Below, one piece after another: positions 16,090 through 26,140 of a stretch of DNA of 64,000 nt (the first letter of the stretch is position 1; every line of letters starts with the position of its first letter). The notes beneath the pieces were generated by a model. That model did no database searches. It saw only the letters and a list, made by a program, of their open reading frames with translations, and had not been told where the DNA came from. A program made the translations under genes and the position numbers. This DNA comes from Hahella sp. KA22 (GTDB lineage: Bacteria; Pseudomonadota; Gammaproteobacteria; Pseudomonadales; Oleiphilaceae). Location of the stretch: assembly GCF_004135205.1 (NCBI RefSeq), contig NZ_CP035490.1, positions 2,807,501 to 2,871,500 of the forward strand. The letters run 5' to 3'.

Positions 16090-16674
16090 CTAAAAGGACT
16101 TGTTATCGCCATTACCTGTAGCGCTATCGGATGGCGCTGGCTCGTCCTCTTCCATGTGGCGGCTGATGTAAACGCCCTGCATCAATGCGAAAACCAGGGA
16201 CAAACCGAGCATGCCGAATAGCTTGAAATTAACCCATTGGTCTTGGGTGTAGTGGTAGGCGACATACAGGTTGAGTCCCCCCAATAGGGCATTAAAAATT
16301 ACCCAGGAATAATTCAGCTTGGACCATGCGTGCTGCGGCAGGCTGATGTTCGCCTCCATCATGCGTTGGTAAAGGTTTTTCTTGCTTACCCAGCCGCCAA
16401 TCAGGAATACGACGGCCAATAGCCAGCACACTACGCTGGGCTTCCACTTAATAAATGTGTCGTCTTTAAATAGAATCGTAGCGCCCCCCAGTATCACAAC
16501 GATAACTAGGGCGAATAAATGCATCTTTTCCACTTTCCGGTATTTAAACCAGGAGAAGGCGACTTGTGCGGCAGTAGCGGGGATAAGCGCGGCGGTAGCG
16601 GTGACGATATCGTTAGTCGCTTTATAGACCACGAAAAAAAGAATGATCGGAAAAAAATCAAATAACAGTTTCAT
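16090..16674 (-). CDS. yciB: Inner-membrane septation protein YciB/IspZ
   Basis: A 194-residue polytopic membrane protein with five or six helices, starting [19 protein letters not shown], the family hallmark, and containing [15 protein letters not shown] and [14 protein letters not shown] segments. YciB interacts with the elongasome and divisome and affects envelope integrity in E. coli. The hydrophilic C-terminal tail ([20 protein letters not shown]) is longer than in E. coli. Start at ATG 16674. It is divergent from the PHP nuclease gene. Confidence 0.94.
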   Translation of the reverse strand: MKLLFDFFPIILFFVVYKATNDIVTATAALIPATAAQVAFSWFKYRKVEKMHLFALVIVVILGGATILFKDDTFIKWKPSVVCWLLAVVFLIGGWVSKKNLYQRMMEANISLPQHAWSKLNYSWVIFNALLGGLNLYVAYHYTQDQWVNFKLFGMLGLSLVFALMQGVYISRHMEEDEPAPSDSATGNGDNKSF

Positions 16675-16841
16675 AGATAGCCGTGTCGTTTGGCGACGAT
16701 CAGTCAGGACCGTCGGCGTTGTTGTCTCCTAGAATGACGCAAGTTTAGGCGCGCGGAGAACTTTTTTAATTAGAACTTAAATTAGACGAGATGATACTGT
16801 ATTTTCTACTAGCGTTGTACTTTAGGGTTTTGTAACCATTT

Positions 16842-17702
16842 ATGCAGACTGTCAATCATGACTTCGATCTTCACTGTCACACCACCGCTTCGGATGGCTC
16901 CCGAAGTCCAGCAGAGCTGTTGGAGTTGGCTGCAAGCCGGGGGCTGACAACTTTAGCGATTACTGATCACGATACAGTGGAAGGGATGCGTTCATTGATG
17001 AATGCGTCACTGGATAAGGAGCAAGGGATCAGGTTGATTGCCGGTACGGAGTTCTCATGCCTATGGCAAGGGATGACGTTACATATGTTGGCGTTTGGTT
17101 TTGATCTGGAAGGCAGTGAAGTCGCTGCGCTGTTGGAAAAGCAGAAAACGCGTCGTTTGGATCGCGCCAGAGTGATCGCCGATAAGCTGGAGAAGAAGCT
17201 GAAAATTGGCGAGTTGTACGCCAGGGCGGAGACCTTTGCGGAAAGTGGGGTGCCAGCTCGCCCGCACTTTGCTCAAGCGTTGGTGGAAATGGAGGCGGTT
17301 GAATCCATTGATGTGGCTTTCAAGAAGTATTTGGGCGCAGGGAAAATTGGCGATGTGAAGTTGTATTGGCCGGATCTGGAAGAGGTTCTTACTGCGGTGA
17401 AGCGTAGCAAGGGATACAGTTCCTTGGCGCACCCTTTCAAATACAAAATGACGGCTACGAAACTGCGGCGTCTAATGGCGGAAATTAAAGCCTGTGGCGG
17501 AGATGCGGTAGAGATCTCGGTGCCCGACATCAACTCTGGCGAGTTTGGCTGGATTCAGCAAGAGGCAGGAAAGCTTGGGTTGGCGCAATCCGCTGGTAGC
17601 GACTATCACGGCGCTATGATGCCTTGGCGTCAATTGGGCCGATTTCCCAAAATGGCTCAGTCTTTACCCAGTCTCATTGACGTCTTGCGCGCTCGACAAT
17701 AA
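16842..17702 (+). CDS. rnm: PHP-domain 5'-3' exoribonuclease / 3',5'-nucleotide phosphatase (RNase AM, YciV)
   Basis: The 286-residue PHP phosphoesterase has the metal-binding signatures DLHCHTTASDGS, ITDHDTVEG, GTEFS, LAHPFKY and SDYHGA in order. The family member RNase AM trims 5' ends of rRNA and hydrolyses short RNA and 3',5'-bisphosphonucleotides. The gene order yciI-yciB / rnm matches other gammaproteobacteria. Eleven bases separate its stop from the next ATG, which suggests an operon with the phospholipase D family gene. Confidence 0.9.
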   Translation: MQTVNHDFDLHCHTTASDGSRSPAELLELAASRGLTTLAITDHDTVEGMRSLMNASLDKEQGIRLIAGTEFSCLWQGMTLHMLAFGFDLEGSEVAALLEKQKTRRLDRARVIADKLEKKLKIGELYARAETFAESGVPARPHFAQALVEMEAVESIDVAFKKYLGAGKIGDVKLYWPDLEEVLTAVKRSKGYSSLAHPFKYKMTATKLRRLMAEIKACGGDAVEISVPDINSGEFGWIQQEAGKLGLAQSAGSDYHGAMMPWRQLGRFPKMAQSLPSLIDVLRARQ

Positions 17703-17712
17703 ATGAACGCTC

Positions 17713-18882
17713 ATGGATAGATGCAAGGTTGTCGGAGACAACGCTTTTAGTTTCAGTATCGGGCACATTGAAATTTTGCATGCGCTGCACAAGGCGCTTT
17801 CCTCCGCTCGTCATTACATATTTATTGAAATGTATTTGGTGGAGAGAGGGCGGGCCTTTCAATGGGTATATGCCTTATTGGAAGATGCATCGAAGCGTGG
17901 TGTGCAGGTGTTTTTACTGCTGGACGATTTCGGCTCCCGCCCTGTCTTACGCGATCTCTTTTTGTCCCATGCCTTGCCGTCGAATATTCATGTCGCTGCA
18001 TACAACCCCATAAATTATCGACGTTGGACCCGAAACTTCCATAGAGATCATCGCAAGCTGGTGTTAGTGGATGGCGAGGTTGCGTTGGTGGGTGGCTTTG
18101 GAATTACGGATGACTTTTTCCCGCAAGTTCCAGATCCTGGTGTGCCCTTGCCAGAAAAGACTATTGAGTCTACTGGTCAAGAAGACAGGGCGGCTTGGTT
18201 GGATGTGGCGGTGACCACCTCCGGTCCTGTGTTGGTGGACTGGGACAGGGGGTTTCGGGAAATCTGGCGTGAAAGCAGTGAGATCGTGCTCCCACTGGGT
18301 CGTGCAGCAGTTAAAGGTGGAGAGATGGCTGGACGCGCCGCCTTTGGTTGGGGGTGGCGAAAGCAGGACATTGTGCGTGAATTACTGCGTCGTATTAAGC
18401 GCTCACACGGAAGCTTGCGGATCATCACGCCTTATTTTGTTACGTCTTGGCGGGTCAGGCGCGCTCTGCGTTGGGCGGCGCGACAAGGGGTAAAGGTGCA
18501 GATTATCGTTCCGGGACTGACGAGTGATCACCCGGGGGTGACCTACGCGGCGCGGCGCCATTATCGTTCTTTGTTGCGAGCTGGGGTGGAGTTGTTTGAA
18601 TATCAGCCGACGTTTATTCATGCCAAGGTGTATATCTGCGACGACTGGTGTTCAGTCGGGTCATTCAATCTTGATCACTGGACATATCGTTGGAATTTGG
18701 AAGCGAATCAGGAAGTATGGAATGCAGAATTTACGACTCAGGTGGCGGGCTTTTTCGAACAGTGTCGTAGAAAGAGCAGGGCGGTAACCTTGGCCTCTCT
18801 GAATAAGATGGGTTGGTATAGTCGGTTGATGGTCTATTTGATGGGGAAGCTAGACGAACTGCTGATTCGATTTCTGAGATAG
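17713..18882 (+). CDS. Cardiolipin synthase-like phospholipase D family protein (ClsB-type)
   Basis: A 389-residue protein with two HKD motifs: HRKLVLVDGEVALVGG near residue 115 and HAKVYICDDWCSVGSFN near 305. It lacks the N-terminal membrane helices of ClsA and has the length of ClsB. Such enzymes condense phosphatidylglycerol with phosphatidylglycerol or phosphatidylethanolamine to cardiolipin at the inner membrane. A basic, aromatic middle segment (RRWTRNFHRDHRK) probably touches membrane. The exact substrate is inferred from family only. Confidence 0.85.
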   Translation: MDRCKVVGDNAFSFSIGHIEILHALHKALSSARHYIFIEMYLVERGRAFQWVYALLEDASKRGVQVFLLLDDFGSRPVLRDLFLSHALPSNIHVAAYNPINYRRWTRNFHRDHRKLVLVDGEVALVGGFGITDDFFPQVPDPGVPLPEKTIESTGQEDRAAWLDVAVTTSGPVLVDWDRGFREIWRESSEIVLPLGRAAVKGGEMAGRAAFGWGWRKQDIVRELLRRIKRSHGSLRIITPYFVTSWRVRRALRWAARQGVKVQIIVPGLTSDHPGVTYAARRHYRSLLRAGVELFEYQPTFIHAKVYICDDWCSVGSFNLDHWTYRWNLEANQEVWNAEFTTQVAGFFEQCRRKSRAVTLASLNKMGWYSRLMVYLMGKLDELLIRFLR

Positions 18883-18912
18883 GGCAGCCCTCACTAAGGT
18901 TTGAGGGCTGCC
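18883..18912. terminator. Hairpin between convergent cls-like and UPF0149 genes
   Basis: GGCAGCCCTCA (18883-18893) and TGAGGGCTGCC (18902-18912) form a perfect 11-bp stem with an 8-base loop that begins at the base after the cls-like stop. Neither side has a proper T-tract, so termination strength is uncertain. Confidence 0.6.
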
Positions 18913-18923
18913 TAAAAACAAGA

Positions 18924-19481
18924 TTATTGCTTTGCGTGATAGAGCAGGTAGAGATCGGTCAGATTTTCTGGGATCTGGTCCGCCATCTCCGCCATCAGCT
19001 TGTCATTGTGTTTGATATCCTCGAAGTCTTCATCTTCGAAGAGTTCAGAGTGCGCCATCATCGGGAGTAATAGCGAGGCTACCGCGGCTTCGTCGTAGCC
19101 TTCAAACCACTGCTTTTCATTGCTCAGAAAGCCTTCAATAAATCCTGCAGACCAGTTGGCGAGTGCGTCCTCGTCGTCAAAAATTTCCTCTGGTACAGAG
19201 ACGTTTTCCTCGCTGTGAAGTTGCTGTTCGATGTGTTTGAACAGCTTCAGAATGGCTTGTTTGATTTCCTCAAGCTCTTGGCTTTCCAGCTGGCAGGAGC
19301 CGTCGAGGATAAGGCGTAGCCACTCATTGACGTCCGCGTCCGCCGGACCAACGGCAAATGCGCTCAAGAGACCGTGAATCCCAAATAGATCCAGGTTTTC
19401 TTCTTCTTGGTCGTTGTCGAACAACAGTGACTCAAGATGGTCGATTTCCTGGGAGGTAAAGGGAAAAGCTTCGGATTGCAT
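18924..19481 (-). CDS. UPF0149 (YgfB/YecA) family protein
   Basis: A 185-residue acidic helical protein with the family pattern LESLLFD...LDLFGIHGLLSAFAVGP near the start and NWSAGFIEGFLSNEKQWF in the middle. YgfB-type proteins are small, all-helical and of general regulatory interest: Pseudomonas YgfB affects ampDh3 expression. The C-terminal SEC-C zinc motif of YecA proteins is absent. Start at ATG 19481. Confidence 0.88.
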   Translation of the reverse strand: MQSEAFPFTSQEIDHLESLLFDNDQEEENLDLFGIHGLLSAFAVGPADADVNEWLRLILDGSCQLESQELEEIKQAILKLFKHIEQQLHSEENVSVPEEIFDDEDALANWSAGFIEGFLSNEKQWFEGYDEAAVASLLLPMMAHSELFEDEDFEDIKHNDKLMAEMADQIPENLTDLYLLYHAKQ

Positions 19482-19644
19482 GACGGGTTCCTTAGAGGAC
19501 GCTTTGAATCAGTCTAATTTATGCCGATAGCGGATGCTACAGCAAAAATGTGAAGTATTAATATCCGCATTTTGCACTGACATAAGCGCCCCGTTTATAA
19601 CGGTTTTCACTGTGTCTCGGTCTGAGTCTGGGGGCAAAAAGCGA

Positions 19645-19682
19645 GACGCCGACGGCGGGCGCTGTTGCCTGCCGTCGGCGTC
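19645..19682 (-). terminator. rne terminator
   Basis: GACGCCGACGGC (19645-19656) and GCCGTCGGCGTC (19671-19682) form a perfect 12-bp stem. On the minus strand it is followed by TCGC and five T, 11 bases after the rne stop. Confidence 0.85.
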
Positions 19683-19693
19683 GTTGCGCCAGC

Positions 19694-22600
19694 TTAGGCT
19701 TGTGACGCCTTACTGTCCTGAGATGAAGGCTTGTCTTCAGCCTTTACGTCAGCGACAGTCGCCTCTGGGGCGCTGGGAGCGCTCTTGGGAGGCTCGGCCT
19801 CCTCGCGAGTTTTCTCCACCACTGGAACTGGCGCTTTTGGAGGCTGCTCAGGCTCTTTCGCTTCCACCTTGGATTCGATGGTCGCCGCTTCGGGAGCTTT
19901 GGGGGCCGCCATTGGCTGAGGGGCGGAAGCACTAGTCGAGTTGCTGCTGGTTTGAGTTTTCTGAGCCTGTATGCGCTTGCGCACCTCGCGAGGATCGTTG
20001 AAGGCTCGCTTAGGCTCCTCTTCGGATTGCGCAGCAGCTGCAACTGGCTTGTCAGAAGCTTTCTTCTCAGCAGCTGGTGCTGAAGCTGCTTTTTCTGCGC
20101 CTTTATCCGTTGCCGTGTCTGGCTTGTCCTTGGCCTCTGTATGCGCCTCTTTCTTTGGTTGCTCAACAGCAGGCGCTTTAGCTGCGCGCTCCTCTTTTTT
20201 GTCTTCCTTGCTCTTGGTTTCCACAGAGGGGCTGTCTGCGTTTGGCGCACTTACTTTTGCGCGTGCGGCAGGCTTCTCTACTTGGCTCTCTTTGGGCGCT
20301 TCCACTGATTTTGCTTCTACAGCATCACGCTTGGGTCTGCGTGTTTTATTGCGGGGATCGTTATCCGCCCGGGCTTTGCGCGCAGGCTTTTCCTGTTCGC
20401 CTTCGCTTGCGTCCTGCTGTTTGGCCTCGGCGACATCGTGTTTGCGTTGACGTGTGTCTGCATCGAGCTGTTTCGCCGGCCGCTCTGCTGCGCGTTCCTG
20501 TGGTGCTTTGCCAGGCTCGACGGCTTCACTGGGCTGTGCTGACTGCTGAGCAGGCGCTGCGTCTTTTTCTTCCGTTTTGGGCTGCGATGGGCGCGCGCTG
20601 TCGGTGGTTTCTGCTTCAGTGATAGCTTCTACAGATTTGTTCCACACCTCTTTAGCGATTTCAGACTTTACGGGCTCATCTGCGATGTTGGCGGCTGCGT
20701 CAGGAGTGCGACGTTCTGCGGCCTCTTCGGCTACTTTTTCCTGAGCTTCGGGCTTGTCTTGGCGCTCAGGTCTATCCTGGCGCTGTGGGCGAGGAACTGG
20801 CTTGCCGGAGGAGCGGTCGCGTCTCGGGCGACTAAACTCCGACTTTTCCTGGCTGCCTGACTCTGCTTTCGCTGATTCATTGCGGCCTCTTTGCTCACGC
20901 GGAGTGTCGCCTTTGCTGGAGTCGCGATCACGTTGACGTCTATCTTTCTGTCCGTCGTTACGCTCATTGCGTTCGTTGCGGCGCTGGTTGCGGTCGTCAT
21001 TGCGGCCACGGTTGCTGCGACGATTATCCTGTCCGCCATCTCGGGATTCGGCTTGACGGTTGTCCTGGCGTTGATTGTCGCGTTGGCCATCCTGGCGGTC
21101 ACGTACTTTAACTTTTCTGCGGCCAGCGTCTTTGTCTTGCGACGCTTGCGGAGACTCTGCAACAGTGATCTTGAGATCGCTGTCCTTCTTCTCGCCGGAG
21201 AACATTTTTGACACTTTCTGTCGCAGACGTTTCAGTAGGCCAATTTCTTCGCTTGGCGCGGCGGCAGGCGCTGAGCTTGGAACAATAGTTTTTACCGCGG
21301 CTTCCTGGCGTACAATTTCTTTGTGCAGCAGGCTTTCAACCGGGTTTTTCTCTTCCATCTCGGGCTTAACGTTGTAGCTGATTTCGCTGACATTGGCGTT
21401 GTCATCCCGGATGCGCTGAACTTCGAAATGAGGGGTGTCCATATGCGAGTTGGGCACCACAATCACTTTTACGCCATGACGCTTTTGCGTTTTGGCCAAG
21501 TTCTCGCGTTTTTCGTTAAGTAGGTATGTGGCGACGCTGATAGGGCATATTGCGCGGACTTCCGCCGTACGCTCTTTAAATGCTTCCTCTTCGATCAGGC
21601 GCATGACGGATAGGGCAAGAGACTCGACTCCGCGAATTGAGCCCTGGCCTTTACAGCGCGGGCACATTTCGTTGCGGGTTTCGCCTAATGATGGGCGCAA
21701 ACGCTGGCGCGACATTTCCAGTAAGCCGAAGCGGGAAATTTTGCCGATTTGCACGCGAGCGCGGTCCAACTCCAGTGCTTCTTTCAGGCGGTTCTCCACC
21801 TCGCGCTGGTTCTTGTTGGGCGTCATATCGATAAAGTCGATAACGATCAGGCCGCCAATGTCGCGCAGGCGTAGTTGCCGGGCGATCTCGTCCGCTGCTT
21901 CCAGATTGGTTTGCAGCGCAGTTTCCTCAATGTCGCCGCCTTTGGTGGCGCGAGCAGAGTTGATGTCGATAGAAACCAGGGCTTCGGTAGGGTCGATAAC
22001 AATAGAGCCGCCAGATGGCAGTTTTACTTCCCTTTGGAACGCGGTCTCGATCTGGCTTTCAATCTGGTAGCGATTGAATAGCGGGATATCATCCTGATAC
22101 AGCTTGATGCGGTTTTCGAAGTTCGGCATCACCGCTTTTACAAAGTTAAGCGCGTCCTGATGCACTTGTGGATGATCGATTAAAACTTCGCCAATATCCT
22201 GACGTAAGTAGTCGCGAGTGGCGCGGATAACTACATTGCTCTCCTGATAGATCAGGAAAGGAGCTGGCTTGCTATCCGATGCGTGACGAATGGAGTCCCA
22301 GAATTGCAGCAGGTAGTCCAGGTCTCTTTGCAGCTCCTTGGAGGAGCGACCAACTCCTGCAGTGCGGATAATCAGTCCCATGTCTTTGGGAACTGTCAGG
22401 CCGGACATGGCGTCTTTCAATTGGTCGCGTTCATCGCCTTCAATACGACGAGAGATGCCGCCCGCACGAGGGTTGTTTGGCATTAGCACCAAATAGCGGC
22501 CAGCCAGGCTGATAAAGGTCGTGAGTGCTGCGCCTTTGTTGCCACGCTCTTCTTTGTCCACCTGGATAATGATTTCCTGACCTTCCTGCAGCAAATCCTT

Positions 22601-22870
22601 GATGTTCATCTTGCCGCCTTTTTGCGGCTGACTCTTGAAGTATTCGCGGGAAATTTCTTTCAGGGGCAGGAAACCGTGGCGCTCTGCGCCGAAATCTACG
22701 AAGGCGGCCTCAAGGCTGGGCTCTATGCGGGTAATCTTGCCTTTGTAGATATTGGATTTTTTTTGCTCGCGGGTGCCGGACTCAATGTCCAGGTCGTACA
22801 GTTTTTGTCCGTCAACGAGGGCTACACGCAACTCTTCTGGTTGAGTAGCGTTGATCAACATTCGCTTCAT
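19694..22870 (-). CDS. rne: Ribonuclease E
   Basis: A 1058-residue endoribonuclease, the core of the RNA degradosome, which cuts AU-rich single-stranded RNA and processes rRNA and tRNA at the inner membrane. The N-terminal half is intact: S1 domain ([20 protein letters not shown]), the catalytic Asp pair in [12 protein letters not shown] and VIDFIDM, and the zinc link CPRCKGQG. From about residue 560 the chain is low complexity: an Arg/Asp/Asn-rich RNA-binding stretch ([16 protein letters not shown]) and then a long Ala/Glu/Lys/Pro tail. That tail is the scaffold for degradosome partners and shows little conservation, as in other species. RraA, its inhibitor, is at 13691-14182. The gene is divergent from rluC with a long 5' leader. 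Confidence 0.97.
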   Translation of the reverse strand: MKRMLINATQPEELRVALVDGQKLYDLDIESGTREQKKSNIYKGKITRIEPSLEAAFVDFGAERHGFLPLKEISREYFKSQPQKGGKMNIKDLLQEGQEIIIQVDKEERGNKGAALTTFISLAGRYLVLMPNNPRAGGISRRIEGDERDQLKDAMSGLTVPKDMGLIIRTAGVGRSSKELQRDLDYLLQFWDSIRHASDSKPAPFLIYQESNVVIRATRDYLRQDIGEVLIDHPQVHQDALNFVKAVMPNFENRIKLYQDDIPLFNRYQIESQIETAFQREVKLPSGGSIVIDPTEALVSIDINSARATKGGDIEETALQTNLEAADEIARQLRLRDIGGLIVIDFIDMTPNKNQREVENRLKEALELDRARVQIGKISRFGLLEMSRQRLRPSLGETRNEMCPRCKGQGSIRGVESLALSVMRLIEEEAFKERTAEVRAICPISVATYLLNEKRENLAKTQKRHGVKVIVVPNSHMDTPHFEVQRIRDDNANVSEISYNVKPEMEEKNPVESLLHKEIVRQEAAVKTIVPSSAPAAAPSEEIGLLKRLRQKVSKMFSGEKKDSDLKITVAESPQASQDKDAGRRKVKVRDRQDGQRDNQRQDNRQAESRDGGQDNRRSNRGRNDDRNQRRNERNERNDGQKDRRQRDRDSSKGDTPREQRGRNESAKAESGSQEKSEFSRPRRDRSSGKPVPRPQRQDRPERQDKPEAQEKVAEEAAERRTPDAAANIADEPVKSEIAKEVWNKSVEAITEAETTDSARPSQPKTEEKDAAPAQQSAQPSEAVEPGKAPQERAAERPAKQLDADTRQRKHDVAEAKQQDASEGEQEKPARKARADNDPRNKTRRPKRDAVEAKSVEAPKESQVEKPAARAKVSAPNADSPSVETKSKEDKKEERAAKAPAVEQPKKEAHTEAKDKPDTATDKGAEKAASAPAAEKKASDKPVAAAAQSEEEPKRAFNDPREVRKRIQAQKTQTSSNSTSASAPQPMAAPKAPEAATIESKVEAKEPEQPPKAPVPVVEKTREEAEPPKSAPSAPEATVADVKAEDKPSSQDSKASQA

Positions 22871-23421
22871 TTATGTTTTTGTCCCACTCAGTGTTCTGTG
22901 GGCGCCAAAAACCGCTTAAGCAAGTCGGAACGGTGATGCGTGAGGCCACAGCGAAGGTGTGCTGGTGGACCATGGGATGGGATCATCCGGGTCAACCATA
23001 GAGTTACAGATTGTGCCTCTATTGTGCGAGCCGTACATTATCTATGCGTGCGCCGTGTCGTCACTAGTTTTCCACCCTCTTTTATAATCAGAGGATGGGC
23101 GGGAAGGTGATTGACCCTACCGCGGGAATTCGTTCCGCCTGGATATGCGTCTCTCGGCGCCGTTTTATCGGTTGCCAGTCTGATTACAGCATATAGGCTT
23201 GGAGTCAACGCTCGGTTTATAACCCGTGTTCAACTCTGTATAATCTCTTCGCGCTTGATGTTATGTCATCGCTCGGCTATTCGGATGCTAAATCGCCTAC
23301 CTTTTTTCCGCCGAGTTAGCGCCTTGAAAATATAGCAGTTAAACCCCTGGCATTCAATCACGTTTGTTTTGTCCGGTTTTTATCCAAGAATATTTGCGGT
23401 TTACGCCAGAGTTAAATATTT
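22871..23421. promoter_or_regulatory. rne-rluC divergent region with long rne leader
   Basis: This 551-base gene-free stretch separates rne from rluC. On the minus strand a TATAAA (23086-23081) may be the rne -10 box, though no good -35 accompanies it; that would give a leader of about 200 bases. In E. coli a long rne leader mediates autoregulation by RNase E. The rluC promoter is listed separately. The ORFs that can be drawn here have no ribosome-binding site. Confidence 0.5.
23216..23244 (+). promoter_or_regulatory. Probable promoter of rluC
   Basis: A consensus -10 box TATAAT (23239-23244), 17 bases after TTTATA (23216-23221, 4 of 6 match to TTGACA). It leaves a leader of about 170 bases before the GTG start of rluC. 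Confidence 0.55.
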
Positions 23422-24369
23422 GTGACTAAATTAGATGGCGGGGCCAGCGTTGGCGCCCGAGTTGTTACTATCGATAGTGGGTCTGATGGCCAACGTCTGG
23501 ATAATTTCCTGGTGCGGGAGCTGAAGGGCGTGCCGAAAGGGAAGATATATAAAATAATTCGCAAGGGGGAAGTGCGGATAAATAAAGGGCGATGCAAACC
23601 CGAGACCAAATTAAAAGATGGGGATCAGGTCAGAATCCCTCCGATTCGAGTGTCGGAAAGCGATAACTCGGAGCCTGCTATTCCTGCTGGCTTGATTGAA
23701 TTGGTTTCACAGTCGACACTGTTTGAAAACGACGAACTGCTTATCATAAACAAGCCATGCGGCGTCGCTGTGCACGGCGGAAGCGGCGTTAGCTTCGGCG
23801 TCATTGAAATACTTCGCGCTGCGCGCCAGGACTTGCGTTTTCTAGAGTTAGCTCATCGGCTTGATCGTGATACGTCTGGTGTTTTGGTGTTGGCGAAAAA
23901 GCGCCGGGCCTTGGTGCAGTTTCATGGTATGTTGAAAGCGGGCAGGGTTGAGAAAATCTATCACGCATGGGTGTGTGGTAAATGGCCCAAGCACAAGTCA
24001 GTGATAACCGCTCCGTTGAAAAAGAACGTTCTGCGCTCAGGCGAGCGGATGGTGAGTGTAAGTGAAGATGGCAAGGCCAGTGAGACGCGCTTTAGAGTGT
24101 TGTATTCCGGGGCGGGGCGGTCATTGGTTGAAGCGCAGCCAATTACGGGTCGAACGCATCAGATTCGAGTGCATGCGAAATTTGCCGGACATCCCATTAT
24201 CGGTGATGACAAATACTGCGACTCGGAAACGAATAAGGTCTATCGGGATATGGGTGTTAAAAGGCTGTGTCTGCATGCCTATTCGTTACGCTTGAGTTGG
24301 CCTGATCGCCCAGAGCAAAAAATTGTATGTGAGTGGGATGAGGATCATTCTCCTGTGCTGAGAAGCTGA
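23422..24369 (+). CDS. rluC: 23S rRNA pseudouridine synthase C
   Basis: RluC makes pseudouridine at positions 955, 2504 and 2580 of 23S rRNA (E. coli numbering). The 315-residue protein has an N-terminal S4 RNA-binding domain (RLDNFLVRELKGVPKGKIYKI) and the RluA-family catalytic domain with the invariant Asp in AHRLDRDTSGVLVLAK and the GRTHQIRVH segment. The start is GTG with a weak ribosome-binding site. It is divergent from rne, as in E. coli and Pseudomonas, and followed after 12 bases by the HAD phosphatase gene, which supports an operon. Confidence 0.95.
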   Translation: MTKLDGGASVGARVVTIDSGSDGQRLDNFLVRELKGVPKGKIYKIIRKGEVRINKGRCKPETKLKDGDQVRIPPIRVSESDNSEPAIPAGLIELVSQSTLFENDELLIINKPCGVAVHGGSGVSFGVIEILRAARQDLRFLELAHRLDRDTSGVLVLAKKRRALVQFHGMLKAGRVEKIYHAWVCGKWPKHKSVITAPLKKNVLRSGERMVSVSEDGKASETRFRVLYSGAGRSLVEAQPITGRTHQIRVHAKFAGHPIIGDDKYCDSETNKVYRDMGVKRLCLHAYSLRLSWPDRPEQKIVCEWDEDHSPVLRS

Positions 24370-24381
24370 AGTCTGAATCAT

Positions 24382-25023
24382 ATGTATAAGTTGTTGATAT
24401 TTGACTGGGATGGAACCTTGGCTGACTCCACTTCTCATATTGTGGAATGTCTGGAGGCTGCTAGTAATAAAATGCAGGCCCCTTTTCCAGGAAGAGAGGC
24501 GGCCAAGAATATAATCGGGCTTGGTTTGTCTGAGGCGATTATCGAGTTATTTGGCATCGAGGATGAATTGTTTGTCGATAGCTTTAAAGAAGCGTATTCG
24601 GCGCAATTTCTATTGGCTGAGATAACTCGAAGCGGGTTGTATCCGGGCGTTATCGATATGCTGGTTGGTTTGCGTGAGGCTGGATATTTGACTGCGATCG
24701 CAACAGGCAAGAGTCGGCGCGGAATGGACAGGGCGCTCAAAGCAATGGAAATGTGTGCTTACTTCGATGCTGTCAGATGTGCGGACGAAACTCGTTCCAA
24801 GCCGGACCCGCTTATGCTGCAGGAATTGTTGGAAAAATTTTCGCTGCAGCCGCATGAAGCGGTGATGGTGGGGGATACGGAATATGATATGGAAATGGCT
24901 ATGCGATTGGGTATGGATCGTGTGGCGATGTCTCATGGCGCCCATCAAGTTTCCCGGTTGCAAAAATATCAGCCGGTAGCGGTCGCGAATAATGTGGCTG
25001 AATTGCAGGAATTGTTCCTGTGA
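24382..25023 (+). CDS. HAD-superfamily phosphatase (Gph/phosphoglycolate phosphatase-like)
   Basis: A 213-residue subfamily IA HAD hydrolase. Motif I is FDWDGTLADS with nucleophile Asp8 and general acid Asp10, motif II is the Thr of AIATGKSRRG, motif III the Lys of RSKPDP, and motif IV MVGDTEYDMEMA. The cap is inserted between motifs I and II. A small-molecule phosphate is the expected substrate, identity unknown. It sits between rluC and sppA, the same order as in Pseudomonas. Confidence 0.9.
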   Translation: MYKLLIFDWDGTLADSTSHIVECLEAASNKMQAPFPGREAAKNIIGLGLSEAIIELFGIEDELFVDSFKEAYSAQFLLAEITRSGLYPGVIDMLVGLREAGYLTAIATGKSRRGMDRALKAMEMCAYFDAVRCADETRSKPDPLMLQELLEKFSLQPHEAVMVGDTEYDMEMAMRLGMDRVAMSHGAHQVSRLQKYQPVAVANNVAELQELFL

Positions 25024-25083
25024 TAGCCTTGTAGTTGTGACTATAGATGTTAAGACCAAGCTAGCAGGTGTGTAAAAACGAAT

Positions 25084-26073
25084 ATGTTTGAAAATTCTGA
25101 AGATAAAGTCATGCGCGAATCTACTGGGCAACCAGGAAACCAAAAAGAATGGCGTCTTATTGAAAAAATGGTGATGAGCTCTCTCAATGAGCAGCGCAAA
25201 GCGCGTCGTTGGGGTATCTTTTTTAAGTCGCTGACTTTTTTGTATCTGTTTTTCATTGTGATCGCTATCAGTCCAGGAGTAGGTAAAAACGTTGCCGCGC
25301 GTACGGAGCCTCATACGGCTGTCATTGAGGTGAATGGTGTGATCGCTGCTACTGAAGAGGCTAATGCTGACGCCATCGTGTCGGCCTTAAGGGATGCGTT
25401 CGAAGAGGATGCGGCAAAGGCGGTTATCCTGCGTATCAATAGCCCGGGTGGAAGTCCGGTGCAGTCGGGTTATGTTTATGATGAGATCGGGCGCCTGAAA
25501 GGTGAGCATCCAGATAAGAAAGTGTATGCGGTGATTATGGATATTGGCGCCAGTGGGGCTTATTACATCGCGGCCGCGGCGGATGAGATTTATGCTGACA
25601 AAGCGAGTCTTGTAGGATCTATTGGTGTGACAGCCTCCGGCTTTGGGTTTGTTGATGCGATGGATAAGTTGGGTGTCGAGCGCCGAATCTTTACTGCAGG
25701 TGAGCACAAGTCATTCTTGGATCCCTTTGTGCCGGTAAAAGAGGATGAGCGCGAACTGTGGCAGGGTGTATTAAATACAACTCATAAGCAGTTCATTGAA
25801 CAGGTTGAGAAGGGGCGGGGCGATCGCATTCATAAAGATAATCCGTTGCTATACTCCGGAATGGTGTGGAGTGGCGAGCAGGCTTTGGGCTTGGGTTTGA
25901 TTGATGGTCTGGGCAGCTCTGGTTATGTTGCCAGAGAGGTTGTGAAAGCGGAAAAGCTTATTAACTATACGCCGAAGCGCAATCCATTTGATGAGCTGCT
26001 CGGAAAGCTCGGTGTAAGTGTCGGTAAAGGAGTGGCTCAGGCGGTGTTGGGTTCAGGGCCTCAGCTTCAGTAG
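25084..26073 (+). CDS. sppA: Signal peptide peptidase SppA (short form)
   Basis: A 329-residue S49 serine peptidase that degrades cleaved signal peptides in the inner membrane. A single transmembrane helix (SLTFLYLFFIVIAISPGVG) lies near residues 45-65 after a charged cytoplasmic start, with the catalytic domain in the periplasm. The nucleophile is the Ser of DIGASGAYYIAAAADEIYA and the general base Lys probably follows in the second half. The length fits the short, single-domain form rather than the 67-kDa E. coli one. Operon with rluC and the HAD gene is likely (60-base gap). Confidence 0.93.
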   Translation: MFENSEDKVMRESTGQPGNQKEWRLIEKMVMSSLNEQRKARRWGIFFKSLTFLYLFFIVIAISPGVGKNVAARTEPHTAVIEVNGVIAATEEANADAIVSALRDAFEEDAAKAVILRINSPGGSPVQSGYVYDEIGRLKGEHPDKKVYAVIMDIGASGAYYIAAAADEIYADKASLVGSIGVTASGFGFVDAMDKLGVERRIFTAGEHKSFLDPFVPVKEDERELWQGVLNTTHKQFIEQVEKGRGDRIHKDNPLLYSGMVWSGEQALGLGLIDGLGSSGYVAREVVKAEKLINYTPKRNPFDELLGKLGVSVGKGVAQAVLGSGPQLQ

Positions 26074-26107
26074 CGTTTTGGTTGGGGTGTAGTAAACACT
26101 GCAATGA

Positions 26108-26140
26108 AAGGGTTACGGTATATGTAACCCTTCTTTTTTT
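26108..26140 (+). terminator. Terminator between sppA and the maf-like gene
   Basis: AAGGGTTAC (26108-26116), short loop, GTAACCCTT (26124-26132), then C and seven T. It overlaps the last codons of the convergent yceF gene. Confidence 0.9.
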
